A DNA stretch of 11,541 bases from Rhizorhabdus sp. (GCA_004297635.1 SCUQ01000387.1:1-11541); one strand, 5' to 3'. Shown: positions 1 through 6,725, counted from the first letter of the stretch. Notes: a model not told the origin generated them from the letters alone. Program-made: numbers and translations.

Positions 1-1
1 G

Positions 2-976
2 CAGGCGACCCTGCTCGTCATCGCCTCAAAGACGTTCACCACCACCGAGACGATGCTCAACGCGCAGAGCGTGCTGAGCTGGATGGAGGAAGATAATGTC
101 GAGGATCCCTATGCGCGCGTGATCGCGCTGACCGCCGCGCCCGACAAGGCGGTCGAATGGGGCGTGGACGAGACGCGCATCCTGCCCTTCGCCGAAAGCG
201 TCGGCGGCCGCTATTCGCTCTGGTCGTCGATCGGCTTTCCCGCCGCGCTGGCGCTGGGCTGGGACGCGTTCGAGACTCTGCTCGACGGCGCGGCGGCGAT
301 GGACCGCCATTTCCGCGAAGCGCCGCTGCACGCCAATCTGCCGCTGCTCGCCGCCTATGTGGATCAATATTATTCGCGGGTGGCGGGCGCCGAGACCCGC
401 GCCGTCTTCGCCTATGACGAACGGCTGCGGCTGCTTCCCTCCTATCTTCAGCAGCTGGAGATGGAATCGAACGGCAAGCGGGTGAAGGCCGATGGCTCGC
501 CGGTCGACGGCCCAACCGCCGCGATCACCTGGGGCGGGGTCGGCACCGATGCCCAGCATGCGGTGTTCCAGCTGCTCCACCAGGGGACCAGACTGGTCCC
601 GGTCGAGTTCGTCGCCGCGATCGAACCCGCCCATGCGCTCGACGACGCCCACCACCGCACCCTGCTGGTCAACTGCTTCGCCCAGGGCGCCGCGCTGATG
701 GCGGGCCGCGCCAATGACGCCGATCCGGCCCGCGCCTATCCGGGCGACCGGCCCTCGACCACGATCCTGCTCGACCGGCTCGATCCCGCCCGGCTCGGTG
801 CGCTGCTCGCCTTCTACGAGCAGCGCACCTTCGCCAATGCCGTGCTGATGGGGATCAACCCGTTCGACCAGTTCGGGGTCGAGCTGGGCAAGGAGATCGC
901 GAAATCGATCGAAAGCGAGGGCACCGACCGCTTCGACCCGTCGACCCGCGCCCTGATCGCGCGGGCCCTGGGCTGA
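2..976 (+). CDS. pgi: Glucose-6-phosphate isomerase, C-terminal part (5' end outside window)
   Basis: Pgi interconverts glucose 6-phosphate and fructose 6-phosphate in the cytoplasm, serving glycolysis/Entner-Doudoroff and gluconeogenesis. The frame is open from base 2 with no start codon; 324 residues are visible out of roughly 500-550 in the family, so the N-terminal third is missing at the edge. The visible part begins in the conserved stretch SKTFTTTETMLNAQS. Both family signatures are present: SVGGRYSLWSSIG and GINPFDQFGVELGK, the latter holding the C-terminal catalytic lysine. EMESNGK and GTDAQHAVFQLLHQG carry the expected active-site Glu and His. The protein ends normally with TGA at 974-976. 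An internal ATG at 53 is not the real start, because the homology continues upstream of it. A repeat/hairpin follows directly, and the next gene is probably a separate transcript. Confidence 0.97.
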   Translation, partial: QATLLVIASKTFTTTETMLNAQSVLSWMEEDNVEDPYARVIALTAAPDKAVEWGVDETRILPFAESVGGRYSLWSSIGFPAALALGWDAFETLLDGAAAMDRHFREAPLHANLPLLAAYVDQYYSRVAGAETRAVFAYDERLRLLPSYLQQLEMESNGKRVKADGSPVDGPTAAITWGGVGTDAQHAVFQLLHQGTRLVPVEFVAAIEPAHALDDAHHRTLLVNCFAQGAALMAGRANDADPARAYPGDRPSTTILLDRLDPARLGALLAFYEQRTFANAVLMGINPFDQFGVELGKEIAKSIESEGTDRFDPSTRALIARALG

Positions 977-977
977 C

Positions 978-1016
978 GCCACTTCGCCAAGCTCAGTGGC
1001 TCCTCAGGATGAGCGG
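978..1016. repeat. Intergenic repeat-like element with hairpin after pgi
   Basis: Directly after the pgi stop, GCCACT (978-983) and AGTGGC (995-1000) form a perfect 6-bp inverted repeat around an 11-nt loop, followed by CTCCTCAGGATGAG. The core (cttcgccaagctcag, then ctcctcaggatgagcgg) resembles the short 'cttcg-caagctcag' intergenic repeats I recall as common in sphingomonad and other proteobacterial genomes. That family assignment is from memory. It may help end pgi transcription, but there is no T-tract, so it is not called as an intrinsic terminator. Confidence 0.4.
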
Positions 1017-1042
1017 TTGCGTGTAGCTTCTCATAAATCCGC

Positions 1043-1072
1043 TTGAAACAGACGCGCCTTAGGTCTGGGATA
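1043..1072 (+). promoter_or_regulatory. Possible sigma70-type promoter of the VOC-to-HupE operon
   Basis: TTGAAA (1043-1048) is a fair -35 box. A 17-18 nt spacer leads to TGGGAT/GGGATA (1066-1072), a weak -10 box. It lies about 23 nt upstream of the start codon at 1095, in the only non-coding gap before a four-gene overlapping block, which is where a promoter is expected. The -10 match is poor. Confidence 0.3.
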
Positions 1073-1094
1073 AGCGAATGGACGGGAGGCGGGC

Positions 1095-1481
1095 ATGGGC
1101 GTGGTCGGCATGGGCGGGCTGTTCTTTCGGGCGAAGGACCCCGATGGACTGAACAGCTGGTATCGCGAGCAGCTCGGCATCGGTGCCGGCTGCGACAGTA
1201 GCGGCAAGGGCGATCCGTCCGAATGGTTCTGGAAGGTGCGCGGCGGGCCGATGGTGTTCGCCCCGTTCCAGCACAGCACCGATTATTTCCCGGCCGATAA
1301 ACAATATATGATCAACCTGCGGGTCGAGGAGATCGACGCGCTGATCGCGAAGCTGGAGGCGGCAGGCATCGCGGTCGAGACCCGCGCCGAATGGGACGCG
1401 CCCGAGACCGGCCGCTTTGCCCGTATCCACGATCCCGAGGGCAATCCGATCGAACTTTGGGAACCGCCCGCCGACGCATGA
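1095..1481 (+). CDS. VOC (glyoxalase/bleomycin-resistance fold) family protein
   Basis: This is a 128-residue single-domain VOC protein, built from paired beta-alpha-beta-beta-beta modules. The first module starts at MGGLFFRAKDPDGLNSWY (6-23), with LGIGAG following. The second starts at YMINLRVEEIDAL (71-83) and ends in the typical HDPEGNPIELWEP (112-124), where Glu120 is the usual last metal ligand. The first-strand ligand position, His or Gln in classical glyoxalase I, seems to be a Gly in this 'GxGGxFFRAKDP' subfamily, so the catalytic role and substrate cannot be stated. The start is fixed by GGGAGG at 1084-1089, five nt before the ATG. The stop overlaps the next start (ATGA, 1478-1481), implying translational coupling. 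Cytoplasmic; no signal peptide. Confidence 0.85.
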   Translation: MGVVGMGGLFFRAKDPDGLNSWYREQLGIGAGCDSSGKGDPSEWFWKVRGGPMVFAPFQHSTDYFPADKQYMINLRVEEIDALIAKLEAAGIAVETRAEWDAPETGRFARIHDPEGNPIELWEPPADA

Positions 1482-2098
1482 GCAGCGCCCGCATCCTCCA
1501 TGCGCTGCTGGCGCTGCTCGCGCTGGCGGGGATCGCGTTCAGCTTCCCCGCCGGGCCGTCGGTGCCGACGACCGCGCTGCTGCGGCCGGTGCGCTTCTTC
1601 AGCTTCTTCACGATCCTCACCAACCTGCTGGTGGCGCTGGCCGCGATCGGCGCCGCGCTGCCGCCCGCGCATCCCTGGCGCGCCATCGCCGCGCGGCCGG
1701 GGCTGCGCGCCGCCGTCGCGCTCCACATCCTCGTCGTCGCGCTGATCTTCCACCTGCTGCTCAGCGATATGGTGCGCCCCGGCTTTTCGGGCTGGATCGG
1801 CAATATGCTGGTCCATCAGGTCGTGCCCGCCGGCTGGCTGCTGTGCTGGCTCGGCTTCGGCGCGCATGGCGGGATCGATCGCGGCGCGCCGTTGCGCTGG
1901 CTGGCCTATCCGCTGCTCTACACCGCATGGGTGCTGGTCCATGGTACGCTGGGCGGCTGGTATCCCTATCCGTTCATGAATGTCGCGGCGCTCGGTTATC
2001 CGATGGTGCTGCGCAACGTCGCGCTGATCGGCCTCGTCTTTCTGGGGCTCGGCTATGCGCTGCGCTGGGTGGACGGGCGGCTGGAGCGGCGCGGATGA
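1478..2098 (+). CDS. Pr6Pr family membrane protein (predicted six-helix integral membrane protein)
   Basis: This is a 206-residue very hydrophobic protein with about six membrane segments: roughly 7-24, 40-60, 78-97, 109-128, 141-157 and 173-195. Features I associate with the Pr6Pr family are FFSFFTILTNLLVAL (40-54), a histidine in the central helix (LVHQVVP, His113) and WYPYPFMNV (161-169) before the last helix. The biochemical function is unknown. I chose the ATG at 1478, which overlaps the VOC stop by 4 nt; the frame extends upstream to 1391, but that would put the start deep inside the VOC gene. Its stop overlaps the next start in the same ATGA arrangement (2095-2098). It is coupled on both sides, so it should be made together with the VOC and TPR proteins. 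Confidence 0.8.
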   Translation: MSSARILHALLALLALAGIAFSFPAGPSVPTTALLRPVRFFSFFTILTNLLVALAAIGAALPPAHPWRAIAARPGLRAAVALHILVVALIFHLLLSDMVRPGFSGWIGNMLVHQVVPAGWLLCWLGFGAHGGIDRGAPLRWLAYPLLYTAWVLVHGTLGGWYPYPFMNVAALGYPMVLRNVALIGLVFLGLGYALRWVDGRLERRG

Positions 2099-3426
2099 GG
2101 CGGCCGCTGTGGCGCGGGTTGCTGCTGGGAATCGCGGCCATGCTGCTGGTGGCGGGCGCGGGCTGGCTGTACGGCCGCCATGCCGTGCCCGCGCCCGCCG
2201 TCGAGCGGATGCCGAGCGGGGGCGGCCCGCGCAGCTATGGCGACGCGGTCGCGCGCGCGAATGCGGTGCTGATCGGCGCGCGGCAGCTGGCCGCCGATCA
2301 TCGCGGCGAATGGCTGTTCGCCGAGCGGCTCGCCAATGCGCATATCACCCGCGCGCGGCTGACCGGCGACGTCGCCGACTATGCCGCCGCGCAGGCCGCG
2401 CTCGATCATGGCTTCGCCGTCGCCGACCGGGGTGCCGGACCGCACCAGACCCAGCTTGCGCTCGCAATGGCGATGCACCGGCTGACGCAGGCCGAAGCGA
2501 TGGCCGATGCGATCGATCATTACGCGGTGCGCCCGGAGATCGAGGATCTGGTCGAGCTGCGGCTGGTGCGCGGTGATATCGCCTTCTATCGGGGCGACAT
2601 CCGTGGGGCGGTCGCGCGCTATCGGGCGGCGGGCACCGACCCGGCGGATTCGCGCCTCGCGCTGCGCCTGGCGGAGGTGGCGGCGCGGACCGGGCGGCCC
2701 GACGCGGCGCTGGCGCTGATCGACGATGTCGAACGGGCCGCCCGCCTGCCCAATGCGCAGTTCCTGGCCGATCTCGCGCTGCGGCGCGGGACGATCGAGC
2801 TGCGGCGCGGCAACCGCGATGCCGCCGCCCGCCATGGCGCGCGGGCGATGCGGCTGTTCCCCGGCGGGTGGCTGGCTGAGGCCTTTCATGCGCAGGTCGA
2901 TGCGCTCGACGGCCGCAGCGGCGCGGCGACCGCGGCCTTCGCGGCGATCGCCCGGACATCGGGTAGCCCGGAAGCGATGGACGCGCTCGCATCGCTGTAC
3001 CGCGCCGCCGGCGATGCCGCGCGGGCGCGGGCCTGGGCCGGTCGCGCCGGGGCGATCTGGGCGGAGCGCCATCGCCGCTTTCCCGAGGCCTTTGCCGGCC
3101 ATTTCGCCGAACATGAACTTGCCTTCGGCGATCCGGCGAAGGCGCTGGCCCTCGCCCGCGCCGATATGGCGGTGCGGCCCTATGGCCAGCCGCGCACCAC
3201 GCTCGCCTGGGCGTTGATCGCCAATAATGATCCGCGCGCCGCGCTGGCGACGCTCGGGCCCGTCTTCGCATCGGGCTGGATCAGCGCCGAAAGCCGCCTT
3301 GCCGAATCCCAGGCGCTGCTCCTGCTCGGCCGTGGCGAGGCGGCGGATCGCGCGCGGGCGGCGGCGCTCGCGATCGATCCCGGTGCCGCCGGCCCCGGTG
3401 CGGCGCTGCTATGGTTCGGGCATTGA
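2095..3426 (+). CDS. Membrane-anchored tetratricopeptide-repeat (TPR) protein
   Basis: The predicted protein has 443 residues. Residues 1-8 are basic and 9-26 form one hydrophobic segment that could be an uncleaved signal anchor, so the rest is probably periplasmic. From about 70 to 435 the sequence is Ala/Arg/Leu-rich helix-turn-helix repeats of TPR type, for example LVRGDIAFYRGDIRGAVARY (157-176), LRLAEVAARTGRPDAALALI (190-209) and ALASLYRAAGDAARARAWAG (297-316). TPR solenoids mediate protein-protein contacts; no catalytic motif is visible. The frame is open back to 1417, right across the preceding gene, but the natural start is the ATG at 2095 overlapping that gene's TGA. Its 3' end overlaps the HupE gene by 16 nt. 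I infer that it is an assembly or scaffold partner of the HupE and DUF4331 proteins beside it. Confidence 0.82.
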   Translation: MRRPLWRGLLLGIAAMLLVAGAGWLYGRHAVPAPAVERMPSGGGPRSYGDAVARANAVLIGARQLAADHRGEWLFAERLANAHITRARLTGDVADYAAAQAALDHGFAVADRGAGPHQTQLALAMAMHRLTQAEAMADAIDHYAVRPEIEDLVELRLVRGDIAFYRGDIRGAVARYRAAGTDPADSRLALRLAEVAARTGRPDAALALIDDVERAARLPNAQFLADLALRRGTIELRRGNRDAAARHGARAMRLFPGGWLAEAFHAQVDALDGRSGAATAAFAAIARTSGSPEAMDALASLYRAAGDAARARAWAGRAGAIWAERHRRFPEAFAGHFAEHELAFGDPAKALALARADMAVRPYGQPRTTLAWALIANNDPRAALATLGPVFASGWISAESRLAESQALLLLGRGEAADRARAAALAIDPGAAGPGAALLWFGH

Positions 3427-4667
3427 GCCGCGCGGCCGGCTGGCTGCTGCTGGCCATCGCGGCGCTGCTTTCGCCGGTGGCGGCGCACGCGCACCTCACC
3501 CCCAATAGCGAGATCGGCCTGTCGATCGGCCGCCGCGCGATCCAGGCGGATATCGTAGTCCCGATCGGCGAGCTGCGCTATGCGGAGCCGCGCCTCGACG
3601 CCGGGTCGGCGCCGTTGCTCGGCCGGTGGCTGCTCGGCCATGTCGGCGCACGCACGCCCGACGGACGGCGCTGGAGCGCCCGGCTGGCCACCGCGCGGAT
3701 CGGCGGCGCGCCGGTACCCGATCTGGAGGCGCGGATCGTGCTGACCCCGCCGCCGGGCGCGCCGGTGCGGCGCTTCCAGCTCCGCTATGACGCGGTGCTC
3801 GATCGGCTGCCGAGCCATTTCGCGCTGGTCTATCTGAAGGATGATTACGACGCCGGCCGGCTGGGCCATCGGCCCGAGCTGCTCGCCGGCCTGCGGCAGG
3901 GCAGCACGGCGGTGATGATCGACCGGGGGGATCAGAGCGGCTGGCGCGGCTTTCGCGCGGCAATCGGCCTGGGCATGCGGCACATCGCCGAGGGGCATGA
4001 TCATCTCCTCTTCCTGCTCGGCCTGCTGTTGCCCGCGCCGCTGTTCGCCGCATCGGGCCGCTGGCGGGGCTATGCCGGCGCGCGGCATGCCGTTCGCTCG
4101 CTCGCCATGATCGTCACCGCCTTCACCTTGGGCCACTCGCTCACCCTGATCGGCGGCGCGCTGTTCGACTGGCAGCTGCCCGCCCAGCCGGTCGAGATCG
4201 GGATCGCGCTGTCGATCCTGATCACCGCTATCCATGGCTGGCGGCCGCTCTTCGCCGGGCGCGAGGCCCTGGTCGCGGCGGGCTTCGGGCTGGTCCATGG
4301 TCTCGCCTTCGCGACGATCATCGGCCATTTCTCGCTCGATCCCTGGCCGAAGGCGCAGGCGATACTGGGCTTCAACCTCGGCATCGAGCTGGTCCAGCTG
4401 CTCGTGGTGGCGCTGCTGGCCCCGCCGCTCGTGCTGCTGGCGCGGGCGGGCCGCTATGATGCGGTGCGGGTCGGTGGCGCGCTCGCCATCGGCATCGCCG
4501 CGCTGCTGTGGCTGGCCGAGCGTGTGTCGGGGGAAACGCTCGCCCCCGCCCGCCTCGTCGATGAGGCGCTGGGCCATGCACTCTGGCTGCTGCCAACCGC
4601 GCTGGCGATCAGCCTGTTTTGCGCGTGGCGCACATCCGGAAGCCGCCGCCGGCCAGATCGTCGCTGA
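3411..4667 (+). CDS. HupE/UreJ family membrane protein with exported N-terminal domain
   Basis: This 418-residue protein has a signal peptide (hydrophobic 10-25, AHA cleavage near 27). A predicted extracytoplasmic beta-rich domain spans about 28-180, followed by a C-terminal membrane domain (about 183-405) with six to seven helices. The membrane part carries the HupE/UreJ hallmarks: RHIAEGHDHLLFLLGLL with His191, Asp197 and His198 in the H-x5-DH pattern of nickel/cobalt permease relatives, FTLGHSLTL (238-246), GLVHGLAFA (293-301) and FNLGIELVQL (321-330). Metal transport or binding is therefore possible, but no hydrogenase or urease genes are nearby. ATG 3411 is taken as start; a TTG at 3423 overlapping the TPR stop is an alternative, and neither has a strong Shine-Dalgarno sequence. 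The last 59 nt overlap the convergent lipoprotein gene. Confidence 0.85.
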   Translation: MVRALSRAAGWLLLAIAALLSPVAAHAHLTPNSEIGLSIGRRAIQADIVVPIGELRYAEPRLDAGSAPLLGRWLLGHVGARTPDGRRWSARLATARIGGAPVPDLEARIVLTPPPGAPVRRFQLRYDAVLDRLPSHFALVYLKDDYDAGRLGHRPELLAGLRQGSTAVMIDRGDQSGWRGFRAAIGLGMRHIAEGHDHLLFLLGLLLPAPLFAASGRWRGYAGARHAVRSLAMIVTAFTLGHSLTLIGGALFDWQLPAQPVEIGIALSILITAIHGWRPLFAGREALVAAGFGLVHGLAFATIIGHFSLDPWPKAQAILGFNLGIELVQLLVVALLAPPLVLLARAGRYDAVRVGGALAIGIAALLWLAERVSGETLAPARLVDEALGHALWLLPTALAISLFCAWRTSGSRRRPDRR

Positions 4668-5319
4668 GCGCGTCGGTCAGCCCCTTCAGCGTGTAGCTGA
4701 TATCGTCGAGGAAGGTCAGGTTTACGTCGTCGCGCGGATCGGCGTCGTTGAAGCGGGTCTTGGTCGCGCTGCTGATGATGGCCGTCGCCACCGCTGGCAT
4801 GCCCATCCGGTCGACCCGTACATAGGCCGAAGGTGGATCGGTGCGGAAGTTGAAACCCGATGTCATCACCGGCCCCAGTGGCGGATTGCCCTGCGCCGGC
4901 GCCAGATAGGGAAAGACCGTGCGGAACGGCACGTCGTTGGCCGGCGGGTTGAGCGGCAGCGCGACGAAGCGCGTCACCGGCTCCTTCGTCAGGTCGAGGA
5001 ACAGCGCGGCGAGCGTGACGTCGATGACCGGATCGGCGAGCCGGCGGCCATTGGGAAAGCCGGATGGCTGGTTGAAATCCACCTGGATCGAATCGGGCAC
5101 CACCAGATCGGCCACCGTCCGGCCGGGTACCGCCGTCTGCGAGAGGCAGGACAGGACGTCGAAATTGGCGCCCGCCGGTGCCGGCGGCTGCGGGCTCATC
5201 ACCGGGGCGGTCGGCGTGGGCGTCGGCGTCGGGGCGGGCGTCGAATCGCCGCCGCAGGCGACCAGCATCAGCATCGGTGCCAGCGCGGCGGCCATCATGG
5301 GGGAGCGGGGCGAACGCAT
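4609..5319 (-). CDS. Lipoprotein resembling the C-terminal half of DUF4331
   Basis: The predicted product has 236 residues. Residues 1-21 form a lipoprotein signal with lipobox LVAC (19-22), so Cys22 should be lipidated; the +2 residue is Gly, favouring the outer membrane. A Thr-Pro repeat linker spans about 27-38. The folded part contains motifs I associate with the DUF4331 family: GFPNGRRLADPVIDVTL (87-103), FRTVFPYLAP (132-141), YVRVDRMGMPAV (166-177) and FNDADPRDDV (190-199). Cys58 and Cys230 could form a disulfide. Function is unknown. The ATG at 5319 overlaps the preceding TGA by one base; a GTG at 5322 is an equally coupled alternative. GGAGG upstream serves both. The 3' end runs 59 nt into the convergent HupE gene. 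Confidence 0.8.
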   Translation of the reverse strand: MRSPRSPMMAAALAPMLMLVACGGDSTPAPTPTPTPTAPVMSPQPPAPAGANFDVLSCLSQTAVPGRTVADLVVPDSIQVDFNQPSGFPNGRRLADPVIDVTLAALFLDLTKEPVTRFVALPLNPPANDVPFRTVFPYLAPAQGNPPLGPVMTSGFNFRTDPPSAYVRVDRMGMPAVATAIISSATKTRFNDADPRDDVNLTFLDDISYTLKGLTDALSDDLAGGGFRMCATRKTG

Positions 5320-5981
5320 CACAGATTCCCTCCGAACCGGGCACTGGTCGCCCAGATGCGGACCTTGCCGCTGGGGCCCGCTACCGCCGACCGGGGAATC
5401 TGCACCACCGCGGCGGTGAGGTTCTGGCCGGCGAAGAAATTTCGGTCGCCGCGGAAGCTCAGCGCGCCGGTGGCGCGGGTCGCACGGAAGCCCTCCAGAT
5501 CGAAGAAGAAGGGATCGTCGAACAGCCCGGCGCGGACGACGACCTGGCCCTGGCGAAGATCGGTCTCGACCGGCCCTTCGATCGTGCCGGTCGTGCCGGG
5601 CACGCCGCTGAACTGCACCCCGCTTGCCGGGCCGTTCTGGCCGAAGCGGTAGCGGATCTGGAATTCGGGCGTGAAGGTCACATCGTCGTTCGAGATGTTG
5701 ATCGTGTAGAGCATGTCGCGATCATAGGCGGCGGGCAGGTTGGTCGCCTGCGGCCCGGCGAAGGTCACCGCGATGATCAGGTCGGTCGGCGTGTGCCAGG
5801 TATAGACATCGGCGATGTCGGCCGCCTTGTCGGGCGTGGCGTCGACCGCGGGATCGGTGCGTGCCGGCGGATCGAGATGGTCCGCGGCCCGCGCGCCGCG
5901 ATCGGCCGCCGCGATGAAGATACCCGCTGCGGCCGTCATCATCGTTCCGGCGAGCAGCGCCGGCTTCCACCAGCCCGTCAT
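5319..5981 (-). CDS. Exported DUF4331-type protein (N-terminal/central part of the family)
   Basis: The predicted protein has 220 residues. A signal peptide covers about 1-33 and ends ...ARA/ADHLDPP. The mature start, DHLDPP followed by TDPAVDATPDKAADIADVYTW (43-62), parallels the 'SHREAP ... DPAADNTDVYAF' opening of DUF4331 proteins. Further family-like parts are DPFFFDLEGF (156-165) and FAGQNLTAAVVQIP (183-196). Usual DUF4331 proteins are around 400 residues or more, so this is about half the length, with the remainder apparently supplied by the overlapping downstream lipoprotein. The ATG at 5981 was chosen because AGGGAG lies 6 nt upstream and the signal peptide starts there; the frame extends to a GTG at 6059 without a good ribosome site. 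Probably periplasmic; biochemical role unknown. Confidence 0.82.
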   Translation of the reverse strand: MTGWWKPALLAGTMMTAAAGIFIAAADRGARAADHLDPPARTDPAVDATPDKAADIADVYTWHTPTDLIIAVTFAGPQATNLPAAYDRDMLYTINISNDDVTFTPEFQIRYRFGQNGPASGVQFSGVPGTTGTIEGPVETDLRQGQVVVRAGLFDDPFFFDLEGFRATRATGALSFRGDRNFFAGQNLTAAVVQIPRSAVAGPSGKVRIWATSARFGGNL

Positions 5982-6022
5982 GGCCTTCTCCCTGTACGCC
6001 CTTTCACATGATGCCGTAACGT

Positions 6023-6043
6023 AACCGATTCGGGGAGTCGGTT
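6023..6043. promoter_or_regulatory. Inverted repeat in the DUF4331 promoter region (possible operator)
   Basis: Arms AACCGATTC (6023-6031) and GAGTCGGTT (6035-6043) form a 9-bp inverted repeat with one mismatch around GGG. It sits 42 nt upstream of the DUF4331 ATG, where a dimeric repressor or activator could act. It could also form a leader hairpin. No regulator gene is nearby to pair it with. Confidence 0.4.
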
Positions 6044-6101
6044 CCGTGACGGGAATCACAAGGGTGAATCAGTGCGAAGCCGGACCAGTGCCGGTGGAAA
6101 G

Positions 6102-6133
6102 GGCGTCATCCCGGCACTGGCCGGCATGACGCC
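6102..6133 (-). terminator. infC: Hairpin downstream of infC (terminator-like repeat)
   Basis: Arms GGCGTCATCCCGGC (6102-6115) and GCCGGCATGACGCC (6120-6133) pair over 14 positions with a single mismatch around a 4-nt loop. It begins 8 nt beyond the infC stop. On the - strand the stem is followed only by CTTTCC, so the U-tract is weak. It could act as a terminator, an mRNA 3'-end stabiliser or simply a dispersed 'GTCAT...ATGAC' repeat. It also lies upstream of the DUF4331 gene, separating the two transcripts. Confidence 0.5.
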
Positions 6134-6140
6134 TGAACGC

Positions 6141-6680
6141 TTATTTGGGCGCGATCACCATCAGCATCTGGCGACCTTCCATGCGCGGGAACTGCTCGAC
6201 CTTGGCGGTTTCCGCCATGTCGGTCTGCACGCGCTGGAGAACCTGCATGCCCAGCTGGCCATGCGCGAGCTCACGGCCGCGGAAACGCAGGGTGACTTTC
6301 ACCTTGTCGCCTTCGCCAATGAACTCGTGGATCTTCTTCATCTTCGTATCATAGTCATGATCGTCGATGTTCGGACGCATCTTGATCTCTTTGATCTCCT
6401 GCGTCTTCTGGGTCTTGCGGGCAAGATTGGCCTTTTTCTGGGCCTCGTACTTGAACTTGCCGACATCGAGGAACTTGCAGACCGGCGGATCGGCATTGGG
6501 CGAAACCTCGACCAGGTCGAGGCCGATCGCCTGCGCCTGCTCCATCGCCTCGCGCGTATACATCACGCCCAGATTCTCGCCTTCTTCATCGATCACCCGG
6601 ACCTTGGGCACCTGGATGAACTCGTTAAAGCGAGGGCCGTTGAGCGGCATAGGCGGCTGCCCGAGCGGGCGGCGCATCAT
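6141..6680 (-). CDS. infC: Translation initiation factor IF-3
   Basis: IF-3 binds the 30S subunit, prevents premature 50S joining and checks the start codon and initiator tRNA. The 179-residue length is normal. The N-terminal domain spans about 15-85, with [40 protein letters not shown] and the linker signature KFKYEAQKK. The C-terminal domain runs from about 92 to 179, with [27 protein letters not shown] and [12 protein letters not shown]. The track ATG at 6680 is given as start, but two ATGs stand in a row (6680, 6677) with no Shine-Dalgarno before them. AGGAG lies 20 nt upstream, and in-frame ATA (6692) or ATT (6698) codons fit it better, which would add four or six residues. It is the third gene after thrS and the ABM gene. 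Confidence 0.97.
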   Translation of the reverse strand: MMRRPLGQPPMPLNGPRFNEFIQVPKVRVIDEEGENLGVMYTREAMEQAQAIGLDLVEVSPNADPPVCKFLDVGKFKYEAQKKANLARKTQKTQEIKEIKMRPNIDDHDYDTKMKKIHEFIGEGDKVKVTLRFRGRELAHGQLGMQVLQRVQTDMAETAKVEQFPRMEGRQMLMVIAPK

Positions 6681-6700
6681 GGGAGGACGTATAGCAATAT

Positions 6701-6705
6701 CTCCT
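6701..6705 (-). promoter_or_regulatory. infC: infC Shine-Dalgarno sequence that decides the start codon
   Basis: On the - strand AGGAG is followed by ATATTGCTATACGTCCTCCC and then ATGATG. The distance from AGGAG to ATG is 20 nt, too far. ATA at 6692-6690 lies 8 nt away, and ATT at 6698-6696 only 2 nt away. The CCTCCC directly before the ATG is the opposite of a ribosome site and can weakly pair with the GGAG. This supports a non-ATG start. Confidence 0.5.
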
Positions 6706-6725
6706 GTCGTGGTTGGTCGGCGGCG

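Noticed and set aside
26..982. Antisense ORF opposite pgi
   Set aside because: Shadow of pgi, whose two signature motifs are intact on the + strand.
1417..2094. Upstream extension of the TPR reading frame across the whole Pr6Pr gene
   Set aside because: The frame is open by chance in GC-rich DNA. The translation is Arg/Ala-rich without homology features, while the ATG at 2095 gives a clean signal anchor and an ATGA overlap.
3180..4577. Long antisense ORF (465 codons) opposite the TPR/HupE genes
   Set aside because: Its product is Gln/Arg/Asp-rich low-complexity sequence typical of the reverse-strand shadow of a high-GC gene; the + strand proteins have clear domains.
4234..5652. Long + strand ORF (472 codons) running through HupE and opposite both DUF4331-type genes
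   Set aside because: It crosses the ends of two real genes in other frames and is Arg-rich without domains; the - strand genes have signal peptides and ribosome sites.
6024..6045. Extracytoplasmic-stress (EcfG-like) promoter for the DUF4331 operon
   Set aside because: GGAAC is present on the - strand but the CGTT element follows after 19 nt instead of 16-17, so the match is too poor to call.
5982..6059. N-terminal extension of the DUF4331 protein to the GTG at 6059
   Set aside because: It would place 26 polar residues before the signal peptide and lacks a ribosome site, whereas the ATG at 5981 has AGGGAG at 6 nt.
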